Of a stretch of 64,000 nt of DNA, positions 40,875-49,220 are shown one piece after another. A model generated the notes under the pieces. It had not been told where the DNA came from. It made no database searches and worked only from the letters and a program-made list of their open reading frames with translations. How positions within the stretch are numbered: the first letter of the stretch is position 1; each line of letters starts with the position of its first letter. The DNA comes from Candidatus Pantoea deserta. GTDB taxonomy: Bacteria; Pseudomonadota; Gammaproteobacteria; Enterobacterales; Enterobacteriaceae. The translations under genes and the position numbers were made by a program. The stretch lies in assembly GCF_003813865.1 (NCBI RefSeq), contig NZ_RMVG01000005.1:1-64000 (forward strand), given 5' to 3'.

Positions 40875-41541
40875 TAACCTTCTCCAGTTCGTGACGCATT
40901 TCATCAATCACTTTTTTGTAATCCGGATGGCCGAAAATCGCCGAACCGGCAACAAACATATCGGCGCCTGCGGCGGCGACCTGGGCGATATTGTCGATTT
41001 TCACGCCGCCGTCTACTTCCAGGCGAATGTTGTAGCCGCCGTGATCGATGCGCTTGCGCGCTTCGCGCAGCTTATCCAGCGTGCCGGGAATAAAGGACTG
41101 ACCGCCGAAGCCCGGATTAACGGACATAATCAAGATGACGTCGAGCTTATCCATCACGTAATCGAGATAGCTCAGCGGCGTGGCGGGATTAAACACCAGC
41201 CCCGCTTTGCAGCCGTGCTCTTTGATCAGCTGCAAGGTGCGGTCCACATGCTCGCTCGCTTCAGGATGAAAAGTGATATAGCTGGCGCCCGCTTTGGCAA
41301 ACTCCGGGATCAGCGCATCGACCGGCTTTACCATCAGGTGCACGTCAATCGGCGCAGTAATGCCGTAGTCACGCAGCGCTTTCAGCACCATTGGACCCAT
41401 GGTGAGGTTGGGAACATAGTGGTTATCCATCACGTCGAAATGCACCACGTCGCCGCCGGCGGCTAACGCTTTTGCAGTATCTTCACCCAGGCGAGCGAAA
41501 TCTGCCGCAAGGATAGAAGGGGCCAGCAAATATTGTTTCAT
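40858..41541 (-). CDS. rpe: Ribulose-phosphate 3-epimerase
   Basis: Rpe (227 residues) interconverts ribulose 5-phosphate and xylulose 5-phosphate in the pentose-phosphate pathway. It is a metal-dependent TIM barrel: the metal-site residues lie in [12 protein letters not shown] (His34, Asp36), DVHLMV (His67) and EVDGGV (Asp176), with the phosphate-binding SVNPGFGGQ near 140. It is 66 nt after dam, and a hairpin (41562-41581) sits in that gap. It overlaps gph by 17 nt. Confidence 0.97.
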   Translation of the reverse strand: MKQYLLAPSILAADFARLGEDTAKALAAGGDVVHFDVMDNHYVPNLTMGPMVLKALRDYGITAPIDVHLMVKPVDALIPEFAKAGASYITFHPEASEHVDRTLQLIKEHGCKAGLVFNPATPLSYLDYVMDKLDVILIMSVNPGFGGQSFIPGTLDKLREARKRIDHGGYNIRLEVDGGVKIDNIAQVAAAGADMFVAGSAIFGHPDYKKVIDEMRHELEKVNGSFH

Positions 41542-41561
41542 CCGATTCTCCCAATGTTGTG

Positions 41562-41581
41562 CGCCAGCCTGACGGCTGGCG
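41562..41581. repeat. Stem-loop between dam and rpe
   Basis: CGCCAGCC (41562-41569) pairs perfectly with GGCTGGCG (41574-41581) around a 4-nt loop. No T-run follows on the minus strand; a processing or attenuation role between dam and rpe is possible. Confidence 0.5.
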
Positions 41582-41607
41582 TAATGCCTGGTCGCGGACG
41601 AAACGCG

Positions 41608-42420
41608 CTAGCTATAGAGAGCCAGCAGTTCGTCGACCTGTGTGCGACCCGTTATGCTCCGGCTGATAGAACGCCGCGCTTTAACCACATGTAATTCGGC
41701 CTTCTGATACCAGAGCCGCGTTAACTCGGTATCGTGATTGGAAATCAGCACCGGAATGCCGCTCTTTTGCGCCAGTTGAGACGCCAGTTCTGCCAGATGC
41801 TGCTGCTCGCGCAGGCTAAAGCTATTGGTATGGTATGCCGTAAAGTTAGCCGTTGCCGACAGCGGCGCATAGGGCGGATCGCAGTAAACGACCGAACCTT
41901 CCCGCGCGCTGGTCAGGGTAACATCGTACGATTCGCAGACAAAGGTCGCCTTTTGCGCCCGCTCGGCAAACCAGAGTAGTTCGGCTTCAGGAAAGTAAGG
42001 CTTGCGGTAGCGACCAAAAGGCACGTTAAATTCGCCGCGCAGGTTATAACGGCATAAGCCGTTGTAGCCGTGCCGGTTCAGATAGAGAAACAGCAGCGCG
42101 CGTTCATAGGGATCGCGGCTGACATTAAAGGCGATGCGGCGCTCATAGTAACAGTCTGACGTGTTTCCCTCGGAGGAAAACAGACGCCGCGCATCCTCGA
42201 TAAATACCGCGCTGCGCTCTTTAACGATGTTGTAGAGGTTTATCAGGTCGCTGTTGATGTCGGCCAGATGATAGCGCTGATAGTCAGTGTTGAGAAACAC
42301 CGAACCCGCGCCGACAAAAGGCTCGATCAGGCAGTCGCCTTGTGGCAGATGGCGACGGATATCGTCCATCAGAGGATATTTTCCCCCTGCCCATTTCAGG
42401 AAAGCGCGATTTTTTTTCAT
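41608..42420 (-). CDS. dam: DNA adenine methyltransferase Dam
   Basis: Dam (270 residues) methylates adenine N6 in GATC, guiding MutHLS mismatch repair, SeqA control of initiation and phase-variable expression. The SAM-binding motif is FLKWAGGKYP (8-17) and FVGAGSVFLN (about 35-44); the catalytic motif IV is DPPY near residue 182 (VVYCDPPYAPLSATANF). The start MKKNRAFLKW matches E. coli but has little SD; an in-frame ATG six codons upstream (42438) is possible. It lies in the conserved damX-dam-rpe order. Confidence 0.96.
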   Translation of the reverse strand: MKKNRAFLKWAGGKYPLMDDIRRHLPQGDCLIEPFVGAGSVFLNTDYQRYHLADINSDLINLYNIVKERSAVFIEDARRLFSSEGNTSDCYYERRIAFNVSRDPYERALLFLYLNRHGYNGLCRYNLRGEFNVPFGRYRKPYFPEAELLWFAERAQKATFVCESYDVTLTSAREGSVVYCDPPYAPLSATANFTAYHTNSFSLREQQHLAELASQLAQKSGIPVLISNHDTELTRLWYQKAELHVVKARRSISRSITGRTQVDELLALYS

Positions 42421-42486
42421 GCTGTCGTGGTTATACATCTTATTGTGGCGCTGTGGCGTACCGACAGCAGAGCGGCGCTTATTAAC

Positions 42487-42507
42487 GGGGCCGAATTAAC
42501 CGGCCCC
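42487..42507. terminator. GC-rich hairpin between damX and dam
   Basis: GGGGCCG (42487-42493) pairs with CGGCCCC (42501-42507) around a 7-nt loop just after the damX stop. On the minus strand it is followed by GTTAATAAG, a poor T-run, so it probably only attenuates transcription into dam. Confidence 0.35.
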
Positions 42508-42514
42508 ACATGGT

Positions 42515-43558
42515 TTACTGGCTGGCTTCTTTCTTAACCTGACTCACGGGCTTCACCCAGGGGTTTTGCGCGCGGACTTCGGCGGGCAGCGAGGCCACGG
42601 CCCGGCGCGCATCCGCAGAGGTCGCGTAAGACCCGCTTACCAGCACGTACCAGGGCTGGCCGTTGCGCGTGGTTTTATAAACGTGGTAGCCGCTGAGGTT
42701 CTGTTTTTTCGCCCAGGCATTCAGGCTCTCCGCGCGCGATGCCCCGCTCAGTTGCAGCGTATAGTTGCCGCCAGGCAACGGCTTGCTGGAGGCTGCGCCG
42801 CTATTGGCTGTCGCGTTGCTACTGCTTGCGGAGCCGTTAAGAGCCGGTCGAGCCGGCGTCGTATGGGTGCGGTTTTCGCTGGCCGCTGAGCGAGCGGGAG
42901 CGGCGCTTTTATGCGCAGGTTCACGTGCCGCATGCGACGGCGCGGCGGCGCGTGGCGTAGCGGGTCGCGTGGCCGCAGGCGCGCTGATGACACTGTTGCC
43001 GCCCGCGCTACCGCTGACGGTTGCCGGTGCGGTCGGCAGCGAACTGCCGCCCTGCGCGGCGCTATCCACCTGCTGCTGCTGATTGCTCAGCGCGCTGTTA
43101 AGATCGCCGGGCAAGGTAACGCGCTGCTGGTTTTCCGGGGTCTCGATCGGCGCGGCCTGCGTCGGCGTCGAAGAAACCGGCGGCATAGAGACATCGCGCG
43201 GCGTATTGCTGTCTGCGGGGGCATTAGCCGCCGCCGGGCTTTCCGCTGGCGCAGTCTGCCCGCCGCTCATGGTGGTCGAGCCAGAGAGGTCGATGCTTTT
43301 TTCACCGCCATTTCCGCCAGACGAAGCCGGGGCGCTATTTCCGCCGTTGTTGCCTGCGGTGGATTTGCTCTCATCCGGCCCTTTCAGTGCCGAACCAATG
43401 CCCAGCACCAGCAACAGCAGCACCAGAATGCCGATACCCATCATCATATGCTGGCGTGAAACCGGCATTTTAGGTGCAGAAGACGTCTTACGCGGGCGCG
43501 ATGGACGGCGGTCGCTGGCGTCAGGTTTTAACTCGTCTTCCGGTTTAAACTCATCCAT
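42515..43558 (-). CDS. damX: Cell-division protein DamX
   Basis: DamX (347 residues) is a bitopic inner-membrane protein that joins the divisome by binding denuded septal peptidoglycan through its SPOR domain. A short cytoplasmic part (1-about 43) leads to one membrane helix (about 44-60, MMMGIGILVLLLLVLGIG). A long Ala/Pro/Ser/Gln-rich periplasmic linker follows (about 65-265), then the SPOR domain (about 268-340, YTLQLSGASRAESLNAW...GQPWYVLVSGSY). E. coli DamX is about 428 residues; the acidic cytoplasmic region before the helix is much shorter here. The start at 43558 has the SD GGAGG. Confidence 0.93.
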   Translation of the reverse strand: MDEFKPEDELKPDASDRRPSRPRKTSSAPKMPVSRQHMMMGIGILVLLLLVLGIGSALKGPDESKSTAGNNGGNSAPASSGGNGGEKSIDLSGSTTMSGGQTAPAESPAAANAPADSNTPRDVSMPPVSSTPTQAAPIETPENQQRVTLPGDLNSALSNQQQQVDSAAQGGSSLPTAPATVSGSAGGNSVISAPAATRPATPRAAAPSHAAREPAHKSAAPARSAASENRTHTTPARPALNGSASSSNATANSGAASSKPLPGGNYTLQLSGASRAESLNAWAKKQNLSGYHVYKTTRNGQPWYVLVSGSYATSADARRAVASLPAEVRAQNPWVKPVSQVKKEASQ

Positions 43559-43630
43559 TTTGCCTCCTCCGTAAAGCGGCATTCGGCCATGCGCACCCCG
43601 CGCGCCGCGTCACCACTTAACTGCTAATAT

Positions 43631-44719
43631 TCAGGGTTTCTGACAGTCGTTAATCGCAGCCAGCACCATATCATGCGCTACGCCGCCGCGCACTTCGGCG
43701 CGGCCTAAAGCCAGCGGGAGCACCAGACGCAGCTCGCCCGCCAGCACCTTCTTATCACGCAGCATATGCGGCAGATAGGCTTCTGCCTTCATGCTTTCCG
43801 GTCCGTGCACGGGCAAGCCCGCGCGCAGCAACAGCGTGATGATACGTTGAGTATCCGCCTCGCTGAACTGGCCCAGGCGCTGCGCCGTGCGCGCCGCCAT
43901 AACCATGCCCGCCGCCACGGCTTCGCCGTGCAGCCAGTTGCCGTAGCCCATATGCGCTTCGATGGCATGGCCAAAGGTGTGGCCCAGATTCAGCAGAGCG
44001 CGCTGTCCGTGCTCATGTTCATCCGCAGCGACCACTTCCGCCTTGAGTTCGCAGCAGCGGCGAATGCACCAGGCGACTGCCTGTTCATCCAGCGCCAGCA
44101 GCGCATCGAGGTTTTCCTCTAGCCAGCGAAAGAAGTCGCCGTCGAGGATGATGCCATATTTGATCACTTCCGCCAGGCCTGAAGCCAGTTCGCGCGGCGG
44201 CAGCGTTTGCAGACAGTCGGTATCGATCACCACCGATGCAGGCTGGTAAAACGCGCCGATCATATTTTTGCCTAACGGATGGTTAACGGCGGTTTTGCCG
44301 CCGACCGACGAATCGACCTGCGACAGCAGCGTGGTGGGCACCTGAATAAAGCGTACGCCGCGCTGGTAGCTGGCGGCGGCAAATCCGGTAAGATCGCCGA
44401 TCACCCCGCCGCCCAGCGCAATAAGCGTGGTATCGCGGCCGTGAGGTTTTTTCAGTAAGGCGGTAAAGACCTCATCCATGACGGCCAGCGTTTTATACTG
44501 CTCGCCGTCGGGTAAGATCACCTGGTCTACGTTGACACCCGCTGCGGTTAGCAGCGCCGAGAGCCGCTCAAGCCAGAGCGGCGCCAGCGTCTGGTTAGTC
44601 ACCAGCATGGCGTTATCACCCGCTTTCAGCGGCCAAAAAGAAGCCGGATCCTTAAACAGTCCGGCGGCAATGGTGATGGGATAGCTACGCTCTCCCAGTG
44701 AGACGGTGATCTTCTCCAT
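43631..44719 (-). CDS. aroB: 3-dehydroquinate synthase
   Basis: AroB (362 residues) converts DAHP to 3-dehydroquinate, step two of the shikimate pathway, with NAD+ and Zn2+/Co2+. The NAD-binding [18 protein letters not shown] is at about 101-118, and [17 protein letters not shown] at about 137-153. Metal ligands are expected at Glu in [10 protein letters not shown] (about 184) and in [11 protein letters not shown] (about 244-254). It starts 38 nt after aroK, and the pair forms the head of the aroK-aroB-damX-dam operon. Confidence 0.97.
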   Translation of the reverse strand: MEKITVSLGERSYPITIAAGLFKDPASFWPLKAGDNAMLVTNQTLAPLWLERLSALLTAAGVNVDQVILPDGEQYKTLAVMDEVFTALLKKPHGRDTTLIALGGGVIGDLTGFAAASYQRGVRFIQVPTTLLSQVDSSVGGKTAVNHPLGKNMIGAFYQPASVVIDTDCLQTLPPRELASGLAEVIKYGIILDGDFFRWLEENLDALLALDEQAVAWCIRRCCELKAEVVAADEHEHGQRALLNLGHTFGHAIEAHMGYGNWLHGEAVAAGMVMAARTAQRLGQFSEADTQRIITLLLRAGLPVHGPESMKAEAYLPHMLRDKKVLAGELRLVLPLALGRAEVRGGVAHDMVLAAINDCQKP

Positions 44720-44757
44720 GATGCTCGATACCTGTTACTGAGCCTTTCGGCGTTGGA

Positions 44758-45279
44758 TCAGTTTTTTTCCAACATGTGGATAATCTGGTTAGCCACCACT
44801 TTAGCACTCTGATCGTCAGTACGAATGGTGACATCCGCGATCTCTTCATAGAGCGGATTACGCTCGTCCGCCAGTGCTTCGAGCACTTCGCGCGGTGGGG
44901 AATCAACCTGCAACAGCGGGCGCTTTTTATCGCGTTGCGTGCGTGCCAGCTGTTTCTCAATAGTGGTTTCCAGATAGACCACTACGCCACGGGCGGAGAG
45001 ACGATTGCGGGTTTCTCGGGATTTAACGGAACCGCCGCCGGTTGCCAGGACAATGCCCTGCTTTTCGGTCAGCTCGTTGATGATTTTTTCTTCGCGGTCA
45101 CGAAATCCAGCTTCGCCCTCGACGTCAAATACCCAGCCCACATCCGCTCCGGTACGTCGCTCAATTTCCTGATCGGAATCGAAAAATTCCATATTGAGTT
45201 GCTGAGCTAACTGACGACCAATAGTGCTTTTGCCGGCACCCATCGGCCCAACCAGAAAGATATTGCGTTTCTCTGCCAT
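44758..45279 (-). CDS. aroK: Shikimate kinase I
   Basis: AroK (173 residues) phosphorylates shikimate at the 3-OH using ATP. The P-loop GPMGAGKST is at about 11-19, the shikimate-binding [12 protein letters not shown] at about 33-44, and GGGS at about 80-83; the lid arginines lie in RDKKRPLL. The length equals E. coli AroK. An in-frame extension of 31 codons lacks support. It is the first gene of the operon; a good sigma70 promoter lies 108 nt upstream. Confidence 0.97.
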   Translation of the reverse strand: MAEKRNIFLVGPMGAGKSTIGRQLAQQLNMEFFDSDQEIERRTGADVGWVFDVEGEAGFRDREEKIINELTEKQGIVLATGGGSVKSRETRNRLSARGVVVYLETTIEKQLARTQRDKKRPLLQVDSPPREVLEALADERNPLYEEIADVTIRTDDQSAKVVANQIIHMLEKN

Positions 45280-45386
45280 TTTTGTCGGTATTACTAAGAA
45301 TTCGTTGATGATACCCCGCGTGCAGCTAAATAACTGGCGGGACAGGAACTGAGACCTCATGAGCGTTAGCAAGAGTCAGACGAAAA

Positions 45387-45416
45387 ATTATCTCAACACT
45401 CAAGGCCGTTTGGCAA
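45387..45416 (-). promoter_or_regulatory. sigma70 promoter of aroK-aroB-damX-dam
   Basis: On the minus strand TTGCCA (45416-45411) and GATAAT (45392-45387) are spaced by 18 nt; each matches consensus at five of six positions. It would give an aroK leader of about 100 nt. The rest of the 363-nt gap to hofQ (45280-45642) shows only short hairpins (45602-45615, CTGCG/CGCAG) and no reading frame I can support. Confidence 0.55.
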
Positions 45417-45642
45417 CCGAATAAATCGCCTTCCGGCATTCCCGTTGTGGGACCGGTGTGCGGTGTGCGAAACGATGCGCATTAGCGCTGCGCTTTTTAC
45501 GCGCCGCCTTTAGAAGAAACCTCTGACCCCTGACGGATACGCGCCGTCGGGACGGTTACAGCGTTTTAAAAATCGCTAAACCTTGTATGCTAATTCCTGT
45601 CCTGCGTCAACGCAGTTGGCATCAGAGAGCGAATTTTCCGGT

Positions 45643-46920
45643 TTATCCGGCAGTAAGCGCTGCTTCCCTGACCAATCGCGGGGTAATAAAGATTACCAGC
45701 TCGCGTTTTTTATTTTCTGCGCGCTGATGGCGAAACAGCGCGCCCAGCAGCGGAAGCGTGCCCAGCACCGGAACACGGTTTTCGCCCTGACTGCGCTGCT
45801 GCTGAAAAATACCGCCCAGCGCCAGGGTTTCGCCGTCTTTTAACGTGACCTGCGTTTCAATCTCCTGCTTGTCAATGGAGAGCGCGCTGCGCTCGCCGCT
45901 CTGCACAACCTGGCCCGGCACATTCTGGCTGAGGCGGATTTTCAGCTGTATCCGCCCGTTGCCCAGCACGTTGGGCGTCACTTCCATGCCCAGCACCGCC
46001 TCTTTAAATTCAATGGTCGTTGCGCCGCTGTTACCCGCCGACACTTCATAGGGAATTTCGCTGCCCTGTTTAATCATCGCTTTCTGCTGGTGCGAGGTGA
46101 ACAGGCGCGGGCTGGCGATAATATCTACCTGATTCTCCTGCTCTAACGCGCTCAACTCCAGATCCAGCAAGCGACCGCCGACGCGGGCCAGAGTCACGCC
46201 CGCCGTCATGGCTGACGAGCCGGCAGCCAGCGGGATCGCCAGCCGGGGATTGCGCAGCGTCTCCGTAACGGCGTCCGGGCCAGAAGCCAGCCGCCAGTCC
46301 ACGCCGAGTTCACGCAGCCTCTCTTCGCTGATAGTGACGATATGCGCCGCCAGCTCAACCTGTTCGAGCGGTACATCCAGCGCGTGCAGCCAGCGTTCAG
46401 CGTCGTCGAGCGCCGTCGAGGTATCGCGCAGCAGCAGCGCGTTAGCGCGCGCGTCCAGCGTTACGCTGCCGCGCGGCGTCATCAGCGTTTGCCGTGCGTT
46501 CTGAAAGCTGCGAAACACCTCCGTCGCGCTGGCGTAGCGCAGCGTCACGGCGCGCAGCGCAAGCGGCTGTTGCTGCGCCCTTTGCGCCTCCACGCGCTGC
46601 TGTTCCTGCTGCTTCTGCTGCCGCCAGCCGTCGGGATAGACCAGCAGCACATTCTCTTCCTCGACGACAGTGAGGCTGGCAAGCCGCGTGACCAGCGACA
46701 GCGCCTGCGCCCAGGGAACATCGTCAAGCCGCAGCGAGAGGGTGCCGGCGACGCCGGGCGCAATCAGCAGGTTAAGGCGCTGATAGTCTGCCAGCGCCTG
46801 AAGAATTTGCTCGACCGGCGCGCGATCGAAATTAAGACTAAGCCGTCTGTTGTCGCCGTTACTGGCCTGCGCCGGTGTGAGGCTGAGGCATATCAGCAGC
46901 CAGAGTGCTCTCCTGAGCAT
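45643..46920 (-). CDS. hofQ: HofQ, secretin-like outer-membrane protein for DNA uptake
   Basis: HofQ (425 residues) is the PilQ/ComE-type secretin thought to let DNA cross the outer membrane; E. coli needs it to use DNA as a nutrient. A signal peptide (MLRRALWLLICLSLTPAQA) is followed by N-domains (about 25-160) and the secretin domain (about 230-415), including VPVLGTLPLLGALFRH and VIFITPRLV. The start at 46920 has the SD AAAGGAAG; one 16 codons earlier lacks a signal peptide. It overlaps hofP by 62 nt in another frame. It is last in hofMNOPQ. Confidence 0.94.
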   Translation of the reverse strand: MLRRALWLLICLSLTPAQASNGDNRRLSLNFDRAPVEQILQALADYQRLNLLIAPGVAGTLSLRLDDVPWAQALSLVTRLASLTVVEEENVLLVYPDGWRQQKQQEQQRVEAQRAQQQPLALRAVTLRYASATEVFRSFQNARQTLMTPRGSVTLDARANALLLRDTSTALDDAERWLHALDVPLEQVELAAHIVTISEERLRELGVDWRLASGPDAVTETLRNPRLAIPLAAGSSAMTAGVTLARVGGRLLDLELSALEQENQVDIIASPRLFTSHQQKAMIKQGSEIPYEVSAGNSGATTIEFKEAVLGMEVTPNVLGNGRIQLKIRLSQNVPGQVVQSGERSALSIDKQEIETQVTLKDGETLALGGIFQQQRSQGENRVPVLGTLPLLGALFRHQRAENKKRELVIFITPRLVREAALTAG

Positions 46921-47269
46921 AAGCGCTTCCTTTAAGAGAAAAGATTTTAATGTGCGACGAACAGCCATCGCGCGCCGCCAGCGTCAGGCTACGAGGCGCG
47001 ATAGCGATGAGCTGCCAGCCCGCCAGAGACAAAGGCTGCGCGGCGGCAATTTTAACTACCGCGTTCTGGGGCGAAACCAGCCAGGCGTACAGCGTCGGCG
47101 GGCGACCCAGCACGCCCTGGAGCCGCCAGCCGGCGAGCGCGTCAGGCGGCGTCAGGCAATGCTGGTCTGCGGCCGGCTGAAAGGGATCGCGCGGCGCGGC
47201 ATACAGACTGGCGGTCGTGGCATACAGACCGCCGGTTAAAAGCCATAGCAGGGTGAGTTCAGCGCGCAT
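46859..47269 (-). CDS. hofP: HofP, type IV pilus-like assembly protein
   Basis: The protein (136 residues) is a PilP-like periplasmic protein: a hydrophobic N-terminal signal (MRAELTLLWLLTGGLYATTA) followed by RDPFQPA, the DPF motif shared with PilP/HofP. It would link the inner-membrane HofN/HofO complex to the HofQ secretin. The start at 47269 overlaps hofO by 11 nt. Its 3' end runs 62 nt into hofQ. Homology to E. coli HofP is weak overall; synteny carries the call. Confidence 0.8.
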   Translation of the reverse strand: MRAELTLLWLLTGGLYATTASLYAAPRDPFQPAADQHCLTPPDALAGWRLQGVLGRPPTLYAWLVSPQNAVVKIAAAQPLSLAGWQLIAIAPRSLTLAARDGCSSHIKIFSLKGSAYAQESTLAADMPQPHTGAGQ

Positions 47270-47753
47270 CCAGGTTCTCCAGCCATAAACTGACCTGCAA
47301 TTTCCCCTGCTGAGCTTCCAGCAAAAATCGCACCGGGAAAGGCGATACGGCCTGCGCCAGCTCGGCAAACAGCGGCTGAAACTGCGACCACGCCAGTTGC
47401 AGCGTTAAGCGCCGCGGATCCGACTCCGGCTGCCAGGTGTCCAGCTGCTCCCCACGCGCGGCCAGCACGGCTTCCAGCGACGCGCGAGCAGAGACCCTTT
47501 CCGCTTCGCGCGCCAGGTCGCTAAGCTGAGCACGCAGCAGCGCCTCGGCGGGCAGCAGATTAAGCTGCGCCTGCCGCTGCTGATACTGCTGTTCAAGCGC
47601 GGCCAGATCGGCGCGCAGCGCCTGCTGCGCCAGCCGCTGGGGGCGCACCAACAGCATCCCTGTTGCCAGCGCGAGCGTCGCCAGGCCGGCCGTCGCGACA
47701 GCCAGCTGGCCGCGTAGCCCCAGGTACAGCCAGCGCTCCATCAGGCTATTCAT
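47259..47753 (-). CDS. hofO: HofO, PilO-like inner-membrane protein
   Basis: The protein (164 residues) has one N-terminal membrane helix (about 14-36, LAVATAGLATLALATGMLLV) and then an Ala/Leu/Gln-rich coiled coil (about 37-90), the plan of PilO-type assembly proteins. It probably dimerises with HofN in the inner membrane. The start at 47753 overlaps hofN by 8 nt; Met5 is an alternative. A longer in-frame upstream start overlaps hofN heavily and is rejected. Confidence 0.78.
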   Translation of the reverse strand: MNSLMERWLYLGLRGQLAVATAGLATLALATGMLLVRPQRLAQQALRADLAALEQQYQQRQAQLNLLPAEALLRAQLSDLAREAERVSARASLEAVLAARGEQLDTWQPESDPRRLTLQLAWSQFQPLFAELAQAVSPFPVRFLLEAQQGKLQVSLWLENLDAR

Positions 47754-48288
47754 CGCCAGGCTCGCTAAGCTGGGCGCGCAGCGCAAAGCGATAAAGGCCA
47801 TGCGGCTGACGCTGCACGCTGCCCTGCATAACAGCCTTAAACAGCGCAAGCGCCTCCAGCCGCTGACGAAAATCGCGTATTGCCTGCATATCCTGCGCCT
47901 GTCCTTCTACGCGCAGCTGCGCCGACAGTCTTTCCACGCGCTGAAGCCAGAGGCTGTCAGGCAGCAGCGCCGGAAGCGCCTGCCAGAACCGATGCCAGCG
48001 CATCAGCGCATCGGCATGCTGCTGCGCTTGCCGCCGCTGCGCCTGCTGGCTTGTCAACTGCTGCTGTAGGCGATGCCGTTGACGAAGCCGCCGCTCGATC
48101 GCCGCCAGCGCATCGCGCGCCTCTGTCTGCGCGGCGCGCAGCTGCTGGCTGGCGCCATCGAGTCGCCGCAGCTGGAACGCCATGATTAGCAGCAGCGCCA
48201 TAAGCGCCGTCATTGCAAAGGCGATACTGATGCGCCGCTGGCGTTGCAGCCGCGCCTGACGCCACGGCAGCAGATTGACCGCGATCAT
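47746..48288 (-). CDS. hofN: HofN, PilN-like inner-membrane protein
   Basis: The protein (180 residues) begins MIAVNLLPWRQARLQRQRR, the conserved cytoplasmic NLLPWR motif of PilN, which docks on PilM. One membrane helix (about 22-40) and an Arg/Gln/Ala-rich coiled coil (about 45-100) follow. The start at 48288 overlaps hofM by four bases (ATGA), supporting a HofM-HofN pair. Confidence 0.86.
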   Translation of the reverse strand: MIAVNLLPWRQARLQRQRRISIAFAMTALMALLLIMAFQLRRLDGASQQLRAAQTEARDALAAIERRLRQRHRLQQQLTSQQAQRRQAQQHADALMRWHRFWQALPALLPDSLWLQRVERLSAQLRVEGQAQDMQAIRDFRQRLEALALFKAVMQGSVQRQPHGLYRFALRAQLSEPGDE

Positions 48289-49103
48289 CCGCAATCCTCC
48301 GGGCGCAGCGCCAGACCGGCGGCAATGCAAAATGCCGTGTCCTCCGAAGGCAGCGGCGGCTGCTGATAAGCAAACAGCCTGAGCGGTTCAAAGGGCGAAA
48401 ACGCGGCTGGCAAAACCACGTGGGAGGGAGCGCAGCCGTACAGCGCGCCGGCCAGCGGAAAACAGCGCCGCGCCAGATCCTCTGGCGCGCTTTCCAGAGC
48501 GGCCCAGCCGACGAGGCTGTCGCTGGCGCGGCAATACCAGAGCCACTGGTCGTCGTGACAGAGCAGCAAGGCGGCCTCGTCCGGCAAGCCAGCGGCCTGC
48601 GCCGTCAGCGCCAGCGCGTGAGTGGTCAGCTCAAACACCGCAGGTCGCAGCGCGCTCTGCTGTAGGGGAGCCAGCCACTGGGCGATCGCCTCCTGCCGCG
48701 CGGCGGTCACATATAGCTGGCGATCCGCGTCGCTCGCGCGGTAGTCCAGCGCCAGCGCGTTTGCGTCAACCGGAAAAAGCCGCTGCGCCGCCGCCGTCAC
48801 GTAGCGCCCCAGCGCCGGCTCCTGCAAACGTTGCGTCGGCAGCGTTAGCGGGCGTTGCAGCGCCAGCTGGGCGGGCAGCCCGACGCGCAAGGAGTAGCGT
48901 TGCGGCAGCTGCCGCTGTAATCCACGTAGCGCCGCCTGTAATTCAGGCGACGATTGCAGCACGCCGTTTCTTAACGTATCTTTCGGCAGCGCTTGCCGCC
49001 ACCAGCGACGCAGTTGCCAGCCTTCGCGGCGGCGTTGTATCGCAAGAGCGCAGAGCTGCGTATTCTGAATATCCAGTCCGACTTGCCATGTCTGAAAAGC
49101 CAT
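48285..49103 (-). CDS. hofM: HofM, PilM-like actin-fold protein
   Basis: The protein (272 residues) resembles PilM, the cytoplasmic actin-like ATPase-fold protein of type IV pilus machines. It begins MAFQTWQVGLDIQNTQLCALAIQRR, where VGLDI matches the first phosphate-loop strand of the family. It is first of hofMNOPQ and divergent from mrcA. In E. coli this operon is in the Sxy/CRP-S competence regulon; I could not find a clear CRP-S site here. A start 14 codons upstream is possible but lacks an SD. Confidence 0.86.
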   Translation of the reverse strand: MAFQTWQVGLDIQNTQLCALAIQRRREGWQLRRWWRQALPKDTLRNGVLQSSPELQAALRGLQRQLPQRYSLRVGLPAQLALQRPLTLPTQRLQEPALGRYVTAAAQRLFPVDANALALDYRASDADRQLYVTAARQEAIAQWLAPLQQSALRPAVFELTTHALALTAQAAGLPDEAALLLCHDDQWLWYCRASDSLVGWAALESAPEDLARRCFPLAGALYGCAPSHVVLPAAFSPFEPLRLFAYQQPPLPSEDTAFCIAAGLALRPEDCG

Positions 49104-49162
49104 GCGCGCGATCTCCTTATCTCCGGGGGTAAAAGGACGTATCAAAGCGTCTGGCTTGCCTT

Positions 49163-49168
49163 TATACT
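49163..49168 (+). promoter_or_regulatory. Candidate -10 element of mrcA
   Basis: TATACT (49163-49168) matches the -10 consensus at five of six positions, 52 nt before the mrcA start. The matching -35 (TATCAA at a 17-nt spacing) is poor. Confidence 0.35.
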
Positions 49169-49220
49169 ACCGCGCGGTTGTTTATAAACTGCCCAAACGA
49201 CAACAGATGGGAAATTTCAG

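Noticed and set aside
49104..49220. CRP-S (Sxy-dependent) site for hofM
   Set aside because: Looked for TGCGA-N6-TCGCA in the hofM-mrcA gap and saw only partial GC-rich resemblance; not enough to call.
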